Shown: positions 17,469 through 27,236, counted from the stretch's first letter. The stretch is 64,000 nucleotides of DNA from Acetobacter aceti (GCF_002005445.1 NZ_CP014692.1:310001-374000); one strand, 5' to 3'. Numbers and translations are program-made. Notes: generated by a model from the letters alone, not told the origin.

Positions 17469-19550
17469 TCAATAATAAGTATATGTTCTTTCATTGTGGG
17501 TTGTCATGCTGCCGAGCATCGCACTTGAGACAACAGAAGCAAAAATGGCCTGCCCGGCTTCAAGCAGCTGACTGCCATCCGTTGTCGTATACCAGTCCCG
17601 GTTGGATTCCAGCAGAACGGCAAGATCGGTTCCAGGATCTACAACAATCAGCTTGTCATCATCAGGGTTTGAAAGTCTGTAGTTGGTGATGGCATTTGTA
17701 AAAAGCTGAGGCCATGTCGCGCTGTACGTTGTGGCATAACGGAGGCCAAATGGCATGATGGCAAATAACCACGCATCAGGGGCCGCCGCTCTGTGGGCAA
17801 GGAGACTCTGCGTCATCGCGGCCTGAGCATCAGACTGATTGGCGTAAGCCAGAGCGTCACGTGAGAGGAGGTTGAAGGCGATCCAGCTCGGAGGCGTCCC
17901 AATCTCACCATAGGAGCTGAGAAGGCCGTCGCTATCCAGGGCGGAAATGCCGGAGTCAATGAGGTTCCATCGACTTTTTGTATCGTTGTAAGCTCCTCCC
18001 AAACCGTTACTTGATCCTGTCACGGAATAAAATGCGGGAACATCGTTCGTGCTGTCACCGGGAGTGAGATAGCCCGAGCCGACGCAGGCAGAGATACTGA
18101 TCCGATACCCGGCGGCTTCCATGCCCCGGAGCAAAAAATAAGCATAGGACGACAGCACATTATCATTGCCAGCATCGGCTGATGTGCCTTCTGTCGTATC
18201 ATCGCCCACCAGTTTGCCCCATGGTTTGACTGAGACGATGTGGGCAGCCGAAGAAGCCGGATCGATTGTCATGCCACTGACGGTGAGGCAGTTGCTTCCC
18301 TTGTTCCAGCGGTCTGTGTCTGGCGTCCGCGTCAGAAAGACTTCCAGTTTGTTAACCTGGCCGGGCAGGATACCTGAAAGTGTAAGGTCGGTTTTTGCTG
18401 CAATGTCCCTGGTAACAACGCTGTTAAGAAAATACGTTATATATGCGCCAGTATTTTCAGGTCCGAGATGTATGGTGGCGGTGGGGCTTGCCGAGGCCAG
18501 CCAGGAGACCTGAAACCACGCTCCCGGATTCCATGTGCTCCGCCAGAGGGAGCCCCCCCGGCCTTCATCACCGGTCCAGTTACCGGGAGAGAAGAGAAAC
18601 GCCGAAGAGTCGACCGTGAGAGTATAGGCAGCACTGAACGCCATGGCCGTGACGGTGAATGCTGGTGGATTGCTCAGGGCGCCTGTGTTGGTAACGGTAA
18701 AATTGCCCGTTCCTGCAACGGAAGGAGTGAAGGTGAAGGTTAAAGGCGCTGTCGATCCCGCCGGGATGGTGATGGTCTGTGGAAAAAATGTTCCTGTCAG
18801 AGTGCAGAGAGGAACAACTGTAATCGCTTTTGTGTTAGCCGTGCCGCTTCCCGGCGTAATGGTGTAGGTGGTGGCTGTGCCGACTGTCAGGGCACGTGAT
18901 CCTGTCAGTGAGTATTGTGTAAAAGGCGTTTCTGTAGAAGAAACTGTTATAAACAGGCCTCCCGGGTCAGTCAGGGTTCCGCCGCTGCTTGTGCTGAGTG
19001 TTCCGATACCGCTTGCTGTCGGGGTGAAAGTAAAGGTGATGGCGCTGGTGGACCCCGCAGGGAAAGTAAGGGTCGTTGGTGAAAAGGTGCCTGCCACTGT
19101 ACTGAGTGGAGTGATTGAGATGTCCTGGGATCTGCTCGATCCGGTACCGGGCATGATGGTGTAAGTGGAAGCAACACCGGCTGTCAGGCTGGTGGTCCCT
19201 GTCAACGTATAGGTGGTGAATGAATTCGAGACAGCAATGGAGAAGACGGAAAGAGCGCTCGGATCGGTGAGGCTCGCAGAGTTTGTCGTGCTCAGCGTGC
19301 CCGAACCAGCCTCTGCGGGCGTGAAGGTAAAGGTCACGGTGCTAGTGGAACCGACAGCCAGAACAACAGACGCGGGTGTAAATGTACCCGTGAGTGTGCA
19401 CGCAGGTGTGACAGTCAACGGCGCCGCAAGTGTTGTGCCGGCTGTAGGTGTTACACTGAAGAGGGCCTTGGAACCCACGGACAGAGATGCTGGTCCTGTC
19501 AATGTATAGGCAGGAGTGATCAGTGGCGTTTCCGTGGATATGTCGCTCAT
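17469..19550 (-). CDS. Ig-like-repeat protein with degenerate SGNH hydrolase domain
   Basis: A 693-residue protein with no signal peptide. Residues 15-308 hold three Ig-like repeats of about 98 residues, each opening with Y(T/S)LTG and containing TGTFxPxxxxxxxGSTxxxTFTFTP. Residues 313-430 match a beta-sandwich domain found also in the paralogue at 31607 (AFLFSPGNW). Residues 440-680 align with that paralogue's SGNH/GDSL hydrolase domain, but the nucleophile Ser is Asp451 (GDDTTEG instead of GDSITEG) and the catalytic His is replaced (DGSQLLEAGQ for DDVHPLAPGH). The block II Gly and block III Asn remain. It is therefore probably non-catalytic and may bind polysaccharide or protein. The C-terminus is TYTYY. 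It is predicted surface or secreted by repeat content only. Confidence 0.8.
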   Translation of the reverse strand: MSDISTETPLITPAYTLTGPASLSVGSKALFSVTPTAGTTLAAPLTVTPACTLTGTFTPASVVLAVGSTSTVTFTFTPAEAGSGTLSTTNSASLTDPSALSVFSIAVSNSFTTYTLTGTTSLTAGVASTYTIMPGTGSSRSQDISITPLSTVAGTFSPTTLTFPAGSTSAITFTFTPTASGIGTLSTSSGGTLTDPGGLFITVSSTETPFTQYSLTGSRALTVGTATTYTITPGSGTANTKAITVVPLCTLTGTFFPQTITIPAGSTAPLTFTFTPSVAGTGNFTVTNTGALSNPPAFTVTAMAFSAAYTLTVDSSAFLFSPGNWTGDEGRGGSLWRSTWNPGAWFQVSWLASASPTATIHLGPENTGAYITYFLNSVVTRDIAAKTDLTLSGILPGQVNKLEVFLTRTPDTDRWNKGSNCLTVSGMTIDPASSAAHIVSVKPWGKLVGDDTTEGTSADAGNDNVLSSYAYFLLRGMEAAGYRISISACVGSGYLTPGDSTNDVPAFYSVTGSSNGLGGAYNDTKSRWNLIDSGISALDSDGLLSSYGEIGTPPSWIAFNLLSRDALAYANQSDAQAAMTQSLLAHRAAAPDAWLFAIMPFGLRYATTYSATWPQLFTNAITNYRLSNPDDDKLIVVDPGTDLAVLLESNRDWYTTTDGSQLLEAGQAIFASVVSSAMLGSMTTHNERTYTYY

Positions 19551-19984
19551 ATATCGATGCTCTTTAATGATCTGCTGAATTAAAATTCATTTTGTGAATA
19601 AGGGGGTTTTGGGAATATATTTTTCCGAGGAGCCTCTGTAAAAGCAGAAATTCCATTTCTGGCGAATGCCGGATGCCTCAGTCAGCATGTATCTGTGTTG
19701 GCAAACCATCGGATGCTGATTCGTTGAGAAGGACATGGCCGCCTGTCAGAAAACGTCTGTATTCGGACTTCATGAAAGAATGTTTCCTGCTCGTTCGTAC
19801 CTTTATGGCTGCTTAACCGTCCCTGAAGGAGGTTGCACCCCTGGTCGTCGGAGAAATGACAAAGCAGGCTGTTTTCAGGGATGGTTCTTAAAAAGAGCAC
19901 GGCTTCTTCGTTTCGATCTGGTTTGAATCGAAACGGCATGAAGGACGGAGCGGTGCGTGGATCTCTGGTTTGAGAAAAACGCTC
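19551..19984. other. Intergenic region, no gene recognised
   Basis: These 434 bases lie between two minus-strand genes. An 85-codon minus-strand frame at 19682-19939 lacks any recognisable motif and has unbiased composition, so it is not called. The promoter of the repeat protein should lie in the left part. No terminator or RNA was recognised. Confidence 0.4.
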
Positions 19985-21097
19985 TCAGAATCCGTAAGCA
20001 ATCCCGGAATGAAGGGTTACGCCATTTGTCCAGCTGCTGGGTTCCAAAGCATAGAAACCATTACGCTGATCAACGGGCTGGCTACGGCCAAATGAATAGT
20101 ATGTATATTGCGCACCACCGATGAGATGCAGCGAACGGGCAATACGATAGTCGAAATCAAGAGCCGCCGTCCATTCGGGGCGCGGTCGCAGGTGGAAAGT
20201 TCCCATTGTGCCAGCCGCGTCCATGCGTGAGGCCAGTCGTTCCGTCCAGGCAAGCCTGCCGCGAAGAACAAGAGCATCGGTGATTGCATAATCAAGACGC
20301 ACCTGAATGCCGGCGAGGAACCCGCCATAAGCCTCGGAGCTTTTCGGAACACCACCGGCCGATTGGATATCCCTGTTCCAGGACCAGTATCCTCCGACGA
20401 TCGTCGGGGTGATCATGAAGCGGTTATCGACCATGAAGCCCTTTCCGACTTCGATGCGGCTGTCGGTCGTCATGCGATGCGAGGTGCTGTTAAGGGGCCA
20501 GACGTCTCCCCACCCATTGGAGGCAGATCCCTTGTATGAGACATCCCCGTCCCCAAGGGCGAAATGTGCGGCGACAAAGACATGATCGATTTCGTACATG
20601 TTGAACATGTCGGCCACATCAAGCTGGAAACCCGGAACCCAGCCGGTTTCCCGGTCATACCCGGTGCTTGCGCCCTGCCACGGGAGTTTTTCCTTGTAGT
20701 TGCTCCATGCGCCCGTCACGGAGAGACCGACTTCCCGGTTGACCTGTACGACAGCGGGAATACGTGAAGAGGCCTCATACGACGAACGGCCAAAATGGGC
20801 AGGCTGGGGATCATCGGGCAACGCGTGACGGCGTGGATGCTGCAAGCCTTCTTCCTGCTCGAAGCGTCGTGTTGGCATGCGGTACTGGCTGAGTGGCGAC
20901 GTGTCTACTGTTCCTGCATCGCCAGGGTCCATGTCCATGGTCATCAGCATGCGGGCGAGCGTCTGGTGGCGTTGCTCGGAGTCGCGCCGTGTGTCCAGAT
21001 AGGAGGCGCTGTGTTCAGGGGCGAACTGGGCGTGAGCCTCTCGGGCAAAAGACAGAGCCACTGTTGAGAGGCCCAGACACAGGAGAATCTTGCGCAA
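19985..21097 (-). CDS. Predicted outer-membrane beta-barrel protein, unknown function
   Basis: A 370-residue protein with a clear signal peptide (residues 1-23, cut at EAHA|QFAP). A polar segment follows to about residue 115. The C-terminal part then has alternating amphipathic strands rich in Trp, Tyr and Gly (SVTGAWSNYKEKL, WVPGFQLDVADMF, ALDFDYRIARSLHLIGGAQY) and ends in the aromatic AYGF expected for outer-membrane barrels. I do not recognise a named family. About 12 strands can be counted by eye. It stands between the repeat protein and folC and is probably transcribed alone. Confidence 0.65.
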   Translation of the reverse strand: MRKILLCLGLSTVALSFAREAHAQFAPEHSASYLDTRRDSEQRHQTLARMLMTMDMDPGDAGTVDTSPLSQYRMPTRRFEQEEGLQHPRRHALPDDPQPAHFGRSSYEASSRIPAVVQVNREVGLSVTGAWSNYKEKLPWQGASTGYDRETGWVPGFQLDVADMFNMYEIDHVFVAAHFALGDGDVSYKGSASNGWGDVWPLNSTSHRMTTDSRIEVGKGFMVDNRFMITPTIVGGYWSWNRDIQSAGGVPKSSEAYGGFLAGIQVRLDYAITDALVLRGRLAWTERLASRMDAAGTMGTFHLRPRPEWTAALDFDYRIARSLHLIGGAQYTYYSFGRSQPVDQRNGFYALEPSSWTNGVTLHSGIAYGF

Positions 21098-21174
21098 GGG
21101 CGCCTCGCTCAGATGAGAAACAGTACCAGTGTTTCTCCTAAGGCGAGGCAGTTAATGATTGCTTACGAAACCTC

Positions 21175-22521
21175 TTATTCAGCGCGCCATCCGTCTTTTT
21201 TCAACACAACACCGGCCAGATAAAGACTGCCGCAGATCAGCACGCGCGCTGTTTTTTCCCCTTTGCTGGAAATATTGGCCAGTGCCGAGGCAATATCAGG
21301 GCCCGATTGCGCTCTGCCGTGAGAGGCGGCCACGATAGCTTCCACGGGCAGCGCAAGATGCTGGTCAGGTTCAGCCACAGCGTGGATGGAGGTCGCGTGT
21401 TCAAGGAGTGGTTCAAGAAACCCCGAGGCGTCCTTGGTCTGCTTCATGCCCACGAGGATATGCAGCGGACGGTCCGACCACTGTTCCAGTACAGGCACCA
21501 GCGCCTCGCCGGCGCCGGGATTATGTCCGCCATCCAGCCATAACTCCCACCCGGCCGGGAGTTGTGCCGCGAGCGTGCCTTCAAGTTTCTGAAGCCGCGC
21601 GGGCCAGTGCGTGTGAGCGATTCCCGACCATGCCGAATCGGGTAGGGCCAGACAACTGGCGCGCAGGGTGGCGACAGCCAGTCCCGCGTTGTCGTCCTGA
21701 TGCGCGCCAGCCAGAGCGGGAAGGGGAAGTGTCAGCGCTCCTTCGGCGTCCTGATAAAGCAGGGACGCACCGCCCTCGCCGTGGGCCTCACTGCGTGCAA
21801 GTTCCCAATCGCGATCCCGTAACAGGAGCGGAGCCTCTTTGCTGGCGGCTTCCGCTTCCAGAACGTCCCGGACGGCCTGAGGCTGCCGCCCGGTCACAAC
21901 CGGCACTCCCGGCTTGATGATGCCTGCCTTCTCACCCGCAATGGCGGCGAGTGTGTTGCCCAGAAAAGCCTCGTGATCCATCGAAATGGCAGTGATGGCG
22001 CAGGCGGCGGGCCGGGTGAGAACGTTCGTCGCGTCAAAGCGGCCGCCCAGTCCGACCTCAATGATGGCCAGTTCGGCGGGATGACGGGAGAACAGCAGGA
22101 AACCGGCCGCCGTCAGCACCTCAAACACGGTGATTGGCTCATCGCCGTTCACCCGTTCGATTTCCTCCAGTGTGGCGACCAGTTCTTCTTCGCTGACCAG
22201 TTCACCAGCCACCCGGAAGCGTTCCGTCACATTGATCAGATGCGGCGATGTCATGACATGCACGCGCCAGCCGGCCGCTTCGCCTATGGCGCGGAGATTG
22301 GCGCAGGTGCTGCCTTTGCCGTTGGTGCCGGCAACGTGGATGACGGGAGGGAGATGCTGTTCGGGGTGGCCGAGTTTCGCCAGCAGTGTTTCCAGACGCC
22401 CGAGGGAGAGGTCGATCAGCGCCGGATAAAGCCGGTTCAGCCGTTCGAGAACGGTGCCGGTCCGACCCGTGAACTCGGCTCCGAGAGTGGGGCCTTGGGG
22501 TAAAGAAGACGTATCGGTCAT
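21175..22521 (-). CDS. folC: Dihydrofolate synthase/folylpolyglutamate synthase
   Basis: A 448-residue Mur-ligase-family enzyme. The P-loop is HVAGTNGKGSTCANLRAI near residues 63-80. Further family signatures are TSPHLINVTERFRVAGE, EVGLGGRFDATNVL, AITAISMDHEAFLGNTLAAIAGEKAGIIKPG and WLDGGHNPGAGEAL. It adds glutamate to dihydropteroate and to folates in the cytosol. It lies 115 bases downstream of accD on the same strand, the common accD-folC order in alphaproteobacteria. PabB and PabC, which feed the same pathway, are at 35.4-37.6 kb. Confidence 0.93.
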   Translation of the reverse strand: MTDTSSLPQGPTLGAEFTGRTGTVLERLNRLYPALIDLSLGRLETLLAKLGHPEQHLPPVIHVAGTNGKGSTCANLRAIGEAAGWRVHVMTSPHLINVTERFRVAGELVSEEELVATLEEIERVNGDEPITVFEVLTAAGFLLFSRHPAELAIIEVGLGGRFDATNVLTRPAACAITAISMDHEAFLGNTLAAIAGEKAGIIKPGVPVVTGRQPQAVRDVLEAEAASKEAPLLLRDRDWELARSEAHGEGGASLLYQDAEGALTLPLPALAGAHQDDNAGLAVATLRASCLALPDSAWSGIAHTHWPARLQKLEGTLAAQLPAGWELWLDGGHNPGAGEALVPVLEQWSDRPLHILVGMKQTKDASGFLEPLLEHATSIHAVAEPDQHLALPVEAIVAASHGRAQSGPDIASALANISSKGEKTARVLICGSLYLAGVVLKKDGWRAE

Positions 22522-22636
22522 GCTGTTTCACTCCGGGGCATGCGCCCGGAGCGGGCGGGGCCGCCGTATCAGAGCGGATCATGATGAGGCGCACCCGCCT
22601 CACCGTGTGAAGACGTTCGTAAAACCCGCTTCCCGC

Positions 22637-23560
22637 TCAGTTGACGGGCAGCGGAGTCTCTTCCGAACCCGGCTCTTCCGGATCGGGCAGGGTTTCCGTA
22701 AAAACGTCACCCGGAGGCGCTGCGGTCAGCAGACCGATGACGCGGCCAAGGGTCTCGCGCAGGTTCTTGCGCTCCACGACCATGTCCAGCATGCCATGTT
22801 CAAGAAGATACTCGGAACGCTGGAAGCCTTCCGGCAGCTTTTCGCGGACTGTATCCTCGATCACGCGCGGTCCGGCAAAGCCGATCAGCGCCTTCGGTTC
22901 GGCAATCTGCACGTCGCCCAGCATGGCGAAGGAGGCGGAGACACCGCCCGTGGTCGGGTCTGTCAGCACGACGATGTAAGGTAGTCCGGCGTCTTTCAGC
23001 ATCTGTACGGCTACGGTCGTGCGCGGCATCTGCATCAGGCTGAGAATGCCTTCCTGCATGCGTGCGCCACCGGAGGCGGTGAAGATGACCAGCGGCGAAC
23101 GCTGAAGGATGGCGAGCCGTGCGGCGGCGACAAAAGCCTCGCCGAGCGCGGTGCCCATGGTGCCCGCCATGAACTCGTATGCCATGATCGCCACGACCGC
23201 CGGATAGCCGGTGATCCTGCCATGCGCGACAACCAGCGACTCATCGAGGCCGGACTTGGCGCGCGCGTCTTTCAGACGGTCCGTGTAACGCTTCTGGTCA
23301 CGGAAGCCGAGCGGATCCGCGGCGACCTTCGGCAGTTCGATGCGGGTGTAGCTGCCAGCGTCGAACGTCCATTCGAAGCGTTCGGCGGCGGGAACCTTCA
23401 TGTGAAAGCCACAGTGCGGGCAGACATTGAGAGTGCGCCGCAGTTCCTTCACCAGAACCATCTGGTGGCAGGACGGGCAGTTGGTCCAGAGATTGTCCGG
23501 AACGTCGCGCTTGAGCAGTCCCCGAATCTTGGGGCGGACATATTTGGTCAGCCAGCTCAT
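22637..23560 (-). CDS. accD: Acetyl-CoA carboxylase carboxyltransferase beta subunit
   Basis: The 307-residue product begins MSWLTKYVRPKI. ATG at 23560 is chosen for GGAG seven bases upstream and the standard N-terminus, although the frame is open to 23602. The zinc ribbon CPSCHQMV...CPHCGFHM lies near residues 29-50. The carboxyltransferase core includes TASGGARMQEGILSLMQMPRT and DPTTGGVSASFAMLGD. It works with AccA, which is not in this window, to make malonyl-CoA. Followed by folC. Confidence 0.94.
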   Translation of the reverse strand: MSWLTKYVRPKIRGLLKRDVPDNLWTNCPSCHQMVLVKELRRTLNVCPHCGFHMKVPAAERFEWTFDAGSYTRIELPKVAADPLGFRDQKRYTDRLKDARAKSGLDESLVVAHGRITGYPAVVAIMAYEFMAGTMGTALGEAFVAAARLAILQRSPLVIFTASGGARMQEGILSLMQMPRTTVAVQMLKDAGLPYIVVLTDPTTGGVSASFAMLGDVQIAEPKALIGFAGPRVIEDTVREKLPEGFQRSEYLLEHGMLDMVVERKNLRETLGRVIGLLTAAPPGDVFTETLPDPEEPGSEETPLPVN

Positions 23561-23864
23561 GCCACAACTCCGCGCAGAAAAAACAAAACGGTCATCCGCC
23601 ATCCCATGACATCAGGGGCGGTGGTAAGGGGGGACTGCATAGCTTTCCTGCGGCGCTCTGCCAAGTATGTGGACATTTTCTCTGGACGGGAGCGCCCACA
23701 GGCGCAGGCCATGTCTCATCGGGCGGCCATCATACAGGGCGCTCCTCTTCTGAGCGGGTGACTGCCGGGCGCGCCTGCTCCCGCAAGAAGCCGTTTGGTC
23801 TGTGTCCGTTGCTCCGACTATAGAATGGATTTCCAGATCACTCCGGATTGCGCGAGGGCACCCA

Positions 23865-25904
23865 ATGCGGGACTTTTACTCCCTTTATCGGCACGGCTTC
23901 GCCCGCGTCGCGGCCTGCACACTGCCCGTGGGGCTCGCCGATCCACGCCTGAACGCCGCGCGTATCATTGAGTGCGTCTCGGCCTGCTCTGAACAGGGAG
24001 CCATGCTGGCCGTGTTCCCGGAGCTGGGCCTTTCCGGTTACGCGATCGACGATCTGCGCCAGCAGGATGTGCTTCTGGACGCGGTCGAGGAGGCGGTGGC
24101 CGAGATCGCCCGCACCACCGCAGGGCGTCTTCCCCTCATCCTGATCGGTGCGCCGCTGCGTCACCATGACGCGCTCTACAACTGCGCCATCGCCATTCAT
24201 CGCGGCGAGATTCTGGGTGTCGTGCCCAAATCCTACCTCCCGAACTATCGTGAGTTCTACGAGGCCCGACAGTTCACACCCGGTGCGGGCATAGTGAACG
24301 GCATGATCCAGGTGGCAGGCGTGGAGGCACCATTCGGCACTGATCTGCTGTTCGAGGCGCGGGACATTCCCGGTTTCTGCGTCGGTGTGGAGATCTGCGA
24401 GGATCTGTGGGTGCCGCTGCCGCCCAGCACGCGTGCAGCGCTCGCCGGGGCCACCGTTCTGGCCAATCTGTCAGCCAGCGATATCACGGTCGGCAAGGCG
24501 GAGGAGCGGGACATGCTCTGTCGCTCCCAGTCCGATCGCTGCCATGCCGCCTATCTCTATGCGGCCGCAGGAGAGGGGGAATCGACCACAGACGTGGCTT
24601 GGGATGGTCAGGTTTCCATCTTCGAGAATGGTCGCCTTCTGAAAGCCAGCGACCGGTTCCCGGGGGGAGCGCGGCATGTGCTGGCCGATATCGACCTCGA
24701 CCTGCTCCGGCAGGAGCGGATGCGGATGACCTCCTTCGCGGCCAACGCGACTGCTGAAGAGGATTCCGGGCTGTGGCGACGGATCGTGCGGACATTCGCG
24801 CCGCCAGCCTCGGATCTCGGTCTGATGCGCGATGTGCCCCGCTTTCCGTTCGTTCCGGCGGACCCGGCGCGGCTGGCGCAGGACTGTTACGAAGCCTGCA
24901 CCATTCAGGTGTCTGCGCTGCGCCAGCGTCTCGCCGCAACGGGAGCGGGGAAGATGGTGATCGGCGTCTCGGGAGGGCTTGATTCGACGCAGGCTCTGCT
25001 GATCGCCGTTCGCGCGGCGGATGAGCTCGGTCTGAAAAGGGATATGGTGCTCGCTTTCACCATGCCGGGCTTCGGCACCAGCGATGCAACGAAGAGCAAT
25101 GCCCATGCGCTGATGCAGGCGCTGGGGGTGACGGCGGATGAAATCGACATCCGCCCCGCCTCGGAACTGATGCTGAAGCAGATCGGCCATCCTTACGGGC
25201 GTGGTGAGCCGGTCTACGACATCACCTTCGAGAATGTGCAGGCAGGTCTGCGGACGGATTTCCTGTTCCGTCTGGCCAACCAGCGTGGCGGTCTCGTGCT
25301 CGGCACGGGCGACCTCTCCGAACTGGCGCTGGGCTGGTGCACCTATGGTGTGGGGGACCAGATGGCGCATTACAACGTCAATGCGGGCCTGCCCAAGACG
25401 CTGATCCAGCACCTGATCCGCTGGTTCATGTCATCCGGCCAGTTCAGCCCGGAGACGGTGGAGATCCTGAGAGCCATCCTTGCGACGGAAATCTCACCGG
25501 AGCTGATCCCTGCTGATGCGGACGGTGCGGTGCAGAGCACGGAGGCCACGATCGGTCCCTACGCGTTGCATGACTTCTCGCTGTTTCACGTCCTCCGTTA
25601 CGGTTTTCGCCCTTCGAAGATCGCTTTTCTTGCATGGCATGCCTGGAACGAGATCGATATGGGCGCGTGGCCACCGGGCTTTCCCGAGGAGGAGCGCAAG
25701 TCCTACGATCTGCCGACCATCAAACACTGGCTGGCCGTGTTTCTCCAACGCTTCTTCACGACCAGCCAGTTCAAGCGCTCTGCCATGCCGAATGGTCCCA
25801 AGGTGGTGGCGGGAGGCTCGCTCTCTCCTCGTGGTGACTGGCGTGCGCCTTCTGACGGGAATGCCCGGGTCTGGCTGGAGGAGCTGGAAAAGAACGTGCC
25901 CTAA
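23865..25904 (+). CDS. nadE: Glutamine-dependent NAD+ synthase
   Basis: A 679-residue two-domain enzyme. The N-terminal nitrilase-like glutaminase has Glu53 (VFPELGLSGY), Lys122 (VVPKSYLPNYREFYE) and Cys178 (VEICEDLWVP). The C-terminal synthetase has the ATP loop IGVSGGLDSTQ and GTGDLSELALGWCTYG. ATG at 23865 is chosen because GAGGG lies seven bases upstream and MRDFYSLYRHGFARVAACT is the usual N-terminus; an in-frame GTG at 23802 would add 21 atypical residues. It amidates deamido-NAD using ammonia from glutamine. Divergent from accD. Confidence 0.94.
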   Translation: MRDFYSLYRHGFARVAACTLPVGLADPRLNAARIIECVSACSEQGAMLAVFPELGLSGYAIDDLRQQDVLLDAVEEAVAEIARTTAGRLPLILIGAPLRHHDALYNCAIAIHRGEILGVVPKSYLPNYREFYEARQFTPGAGIVNGMIQVAGVEAPFGTDLLFEARDIPGFCVGVEICEDLWVPLPPSTRAALAGATVLANLSASDITVGKAEERDMLCRSQSDRCHAAYLYAAAGEGESTTDVAWDGQVSIFENGRLLKASDRFPGGARHVLADIDLDLLRQERMRMTSFAANATAEEDSGLWRRIVRTFAPPASDLGLMRDVPRFPFVPADPARLAQDCYEACTIQVSALRQRLAATGAGKMVIGVSGGLDSTQALLIAVRAADELGLKRDMVLAFTMPGFGTSDATKSNAHALMQALGVTADEIDIRPASELMLKQIGHPYGRGEPVYDITFENVQAGLRTDFLFRLANQRGGLVLGTGDLSELALGWCTYGVGDQMAHYNVNAGLPKTLIQHLIRWFMSSGQFSPETVEILRAILATEISPELIPADADGAVQSTEATIGPYALHDFSLFHVLRYGFRPSKIAFLAWHAWNEIDMGAWPPGFPEEERKSYDLPTIKHWLAVFLQRFFTTSQFKRSAMPNGPKVVAGGSLSPRGDWRAPSDGNARVWLEELEKNVP

Positions 25905-25921
25905 GCGTTTCTGGACAGGGA

Positions 25922-26010
25922 TGCGGGCTTTGCCCGCGCCCGGCAGGGACCGCAGGCCGCTGCACCCCGAGAAGTGGTTTCCAAAGGCGCGCCTTTGGTG
26001 GGGTATGGAG
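25922..26010. repeat. Multi-hairpin intergenic repeat, copy 1
   Basis: This block lies between nadE and the convergent moeA. It contains GCGGGC-TTT-GCCCGC (25923-25937) and the perfect palindrome CCAAAGGCGCGCCTTTGG (25981-25998), with GCAGGGACCGCAGG between. It shares the GGCTTTGCCC hairpin and GGGAC words with the block at 27648. I associate such GGGGCTTTGCCCC mosaics with intergenic repeats of acetic acid bacteria. It may also act as a bidirectional transcript end. Confidence 0.6.
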
Positions 26011-26030
26011 TAAAGCCCCTAAATTCTCGC

Positions 26031-27236
26031 TCAGTCCACCAGTCCGTGCAGACGCACGATCCGGCAGGTTTCTCCCTGTTTTGCTTCCGGCGCGAAGCGT
26101 TCCCGCAGCAACAGGGCGTCGCAGTCGGCCAATGGAGCCATCATGGACGAATCCTGCCGGGAGAAGGGTTTCGCCCAGAGAACGCCGGCCTCATCCCGGC
26201 TCAATGTGGCGCGGAGATAGTCGAAACGCTGGTCATTGGCCGGGAGATCGCTGGCCAGACGGGCAGATTCGATACCGTCGTCTTTGGTGATCTCGCCGGA
26301 CATGGCGCGGAGGGCGGGGAGCACGAACACAAAGCTGCACACGAAGGCCGCGACCGGATTGCCGGGCAGACCGATGACGGGTGTCCCGTTCATCTGGCCG
26401 AACATCAGCGGCTTGCCGGGACGCATGGCGATCTTCCAGAAGTCCGTGACCAGTCCGGTCTCGCCGAGGGCTTTCTTGACGAGATCATAGTCTCCCACAC
26501 TGGCGCCACCGATGGTCAGCAGAAGATCGACCGTCTCCAGTTGCCGGGTGCTGCCTGTCAGCGAATCGACTGTATCCCGTGCGACTGGCAGGATGATCGG
26601 CTCCGCTCCCGCCTTGCGAAGGAGCGCTGCGAGCATGAAAGCGGCTGAGCCGACAATGGAGCCGGGCGGCACGATATCACCGGGCAGAACAATCTCGTCA
26701 CCGGTGCTGAGAATCGCCACCCGAGGCCGCCTGCGAACCGTGATCCACGGACAGTTGGCCGCGGCCGCGATACCGATGTCGCGTGCCGATAATTTTTTAC
26801 CGACTGGGATGACGGTCTGGCCTTCGGAGAAGTCCAGACCTTTCGGGCGGATGAAACGTCCACTGGCGACAGGTTCCGTCACCACAATGTGATCGCCATC
26901 GCGGGTCGTGTTTTCCTGAATCAGGATGGCGTCCGCGCCTGTGGGGACCAGACTGCCCGTGAAAATTCTCAGGCAGGCGCCGGGTGTGACCGTCCTGTCG
27001 CTCGGGTGACCGGCAGGACTTTCCCCGATCACATGCAGTCTGGCGCCTTCCACCGTGTCGGCCGCCCTGACGGCATATCCATCCATGGAGGAGACATCCG
27101 CCGGTGGATTGAACAGGCGTGCCGTGACCGGTGCGGCGCTGATGCGGCCACAGGCCTCGGTCAGCGAAACGGTCTCCGTGCCGAGGAGCGGGAGGGCGGC
27201 AAGGATGCGGTGAAGGGCTTCTGAGACCTCGATCAT
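26031..27236 (-). CDS. moeA: Molybdopterin molybdotransferase
   Basis: A 401-residue MoeA. It has the N-terminal PADVSSMDGYAVRAADT segment, GACLRIFTGSLVPTGADAIL and the MoCF-binding core PRVAILSTGDEIVLPG, TIGGASVGDYDLVKKAL and KPLMFGQMNGTPVIGLPGNPVAAFVCSFVFV. The C-terminal domain IV follows. It inserts molybdate into adenylylated molybdopterin in the cytosol, supplying cofactor for molybdoenzymes such as aldehyde or xanthine dehydrogenases. No other Mo-cofactor gene is adjacent. Confidence 0.93.
   Translation of the reverse strand: MIEVSEALHRILAALPLLGTETVSLTEACGRISAAPVTARLFNPPADVSSMDGYAVRAADTVEGARLHVIGESPAGHPSDRTVTPGACLRIFTGSLVPTGADAILIQENTTRDGDHIVVTEPVASGRFIRPKGLDFSEGQTVIPVGKKLSARDIGIAAAANCPWITVRRRPRVAILSTGDEIVLPGDIVPPGSIVGSAAFMLAALLRKAGAEPIILPVARDTVDSLTGSTRQLETVDLLLTIGGASVGDYDLVKKALGETGLVTDFWKIAMRPGKPLMFGQMNGTPVIGLPGNPVAAFVCSFVFVLPALRAMSGEITKDDGIESARLASDLPANDQRFDYLRATLSRDEAGVLWAKPFSRQDSSMMAPLADCDALLLRERFAPEAKQGETCRIVRLHGLVD

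Noticed and set aside
17469..19550. CRISPR-like regular repetition
   Set aside because: The periodicity is about 295 bases, is coding, and reflects three Ig-like domain repeats with diverged sequence.
19682..19939. 85-codon minus-strand frame in the gap after the repeat protein
   Set aside because: No motif, weak start and atypical composition; it could not be told from a chance frame.
24471..25412. 313-codon minus-strand frame inside nadE
   Set aside because: It lies entirely opposite the NAD synthase core, whose motifs are intact; high GC creates such frames.
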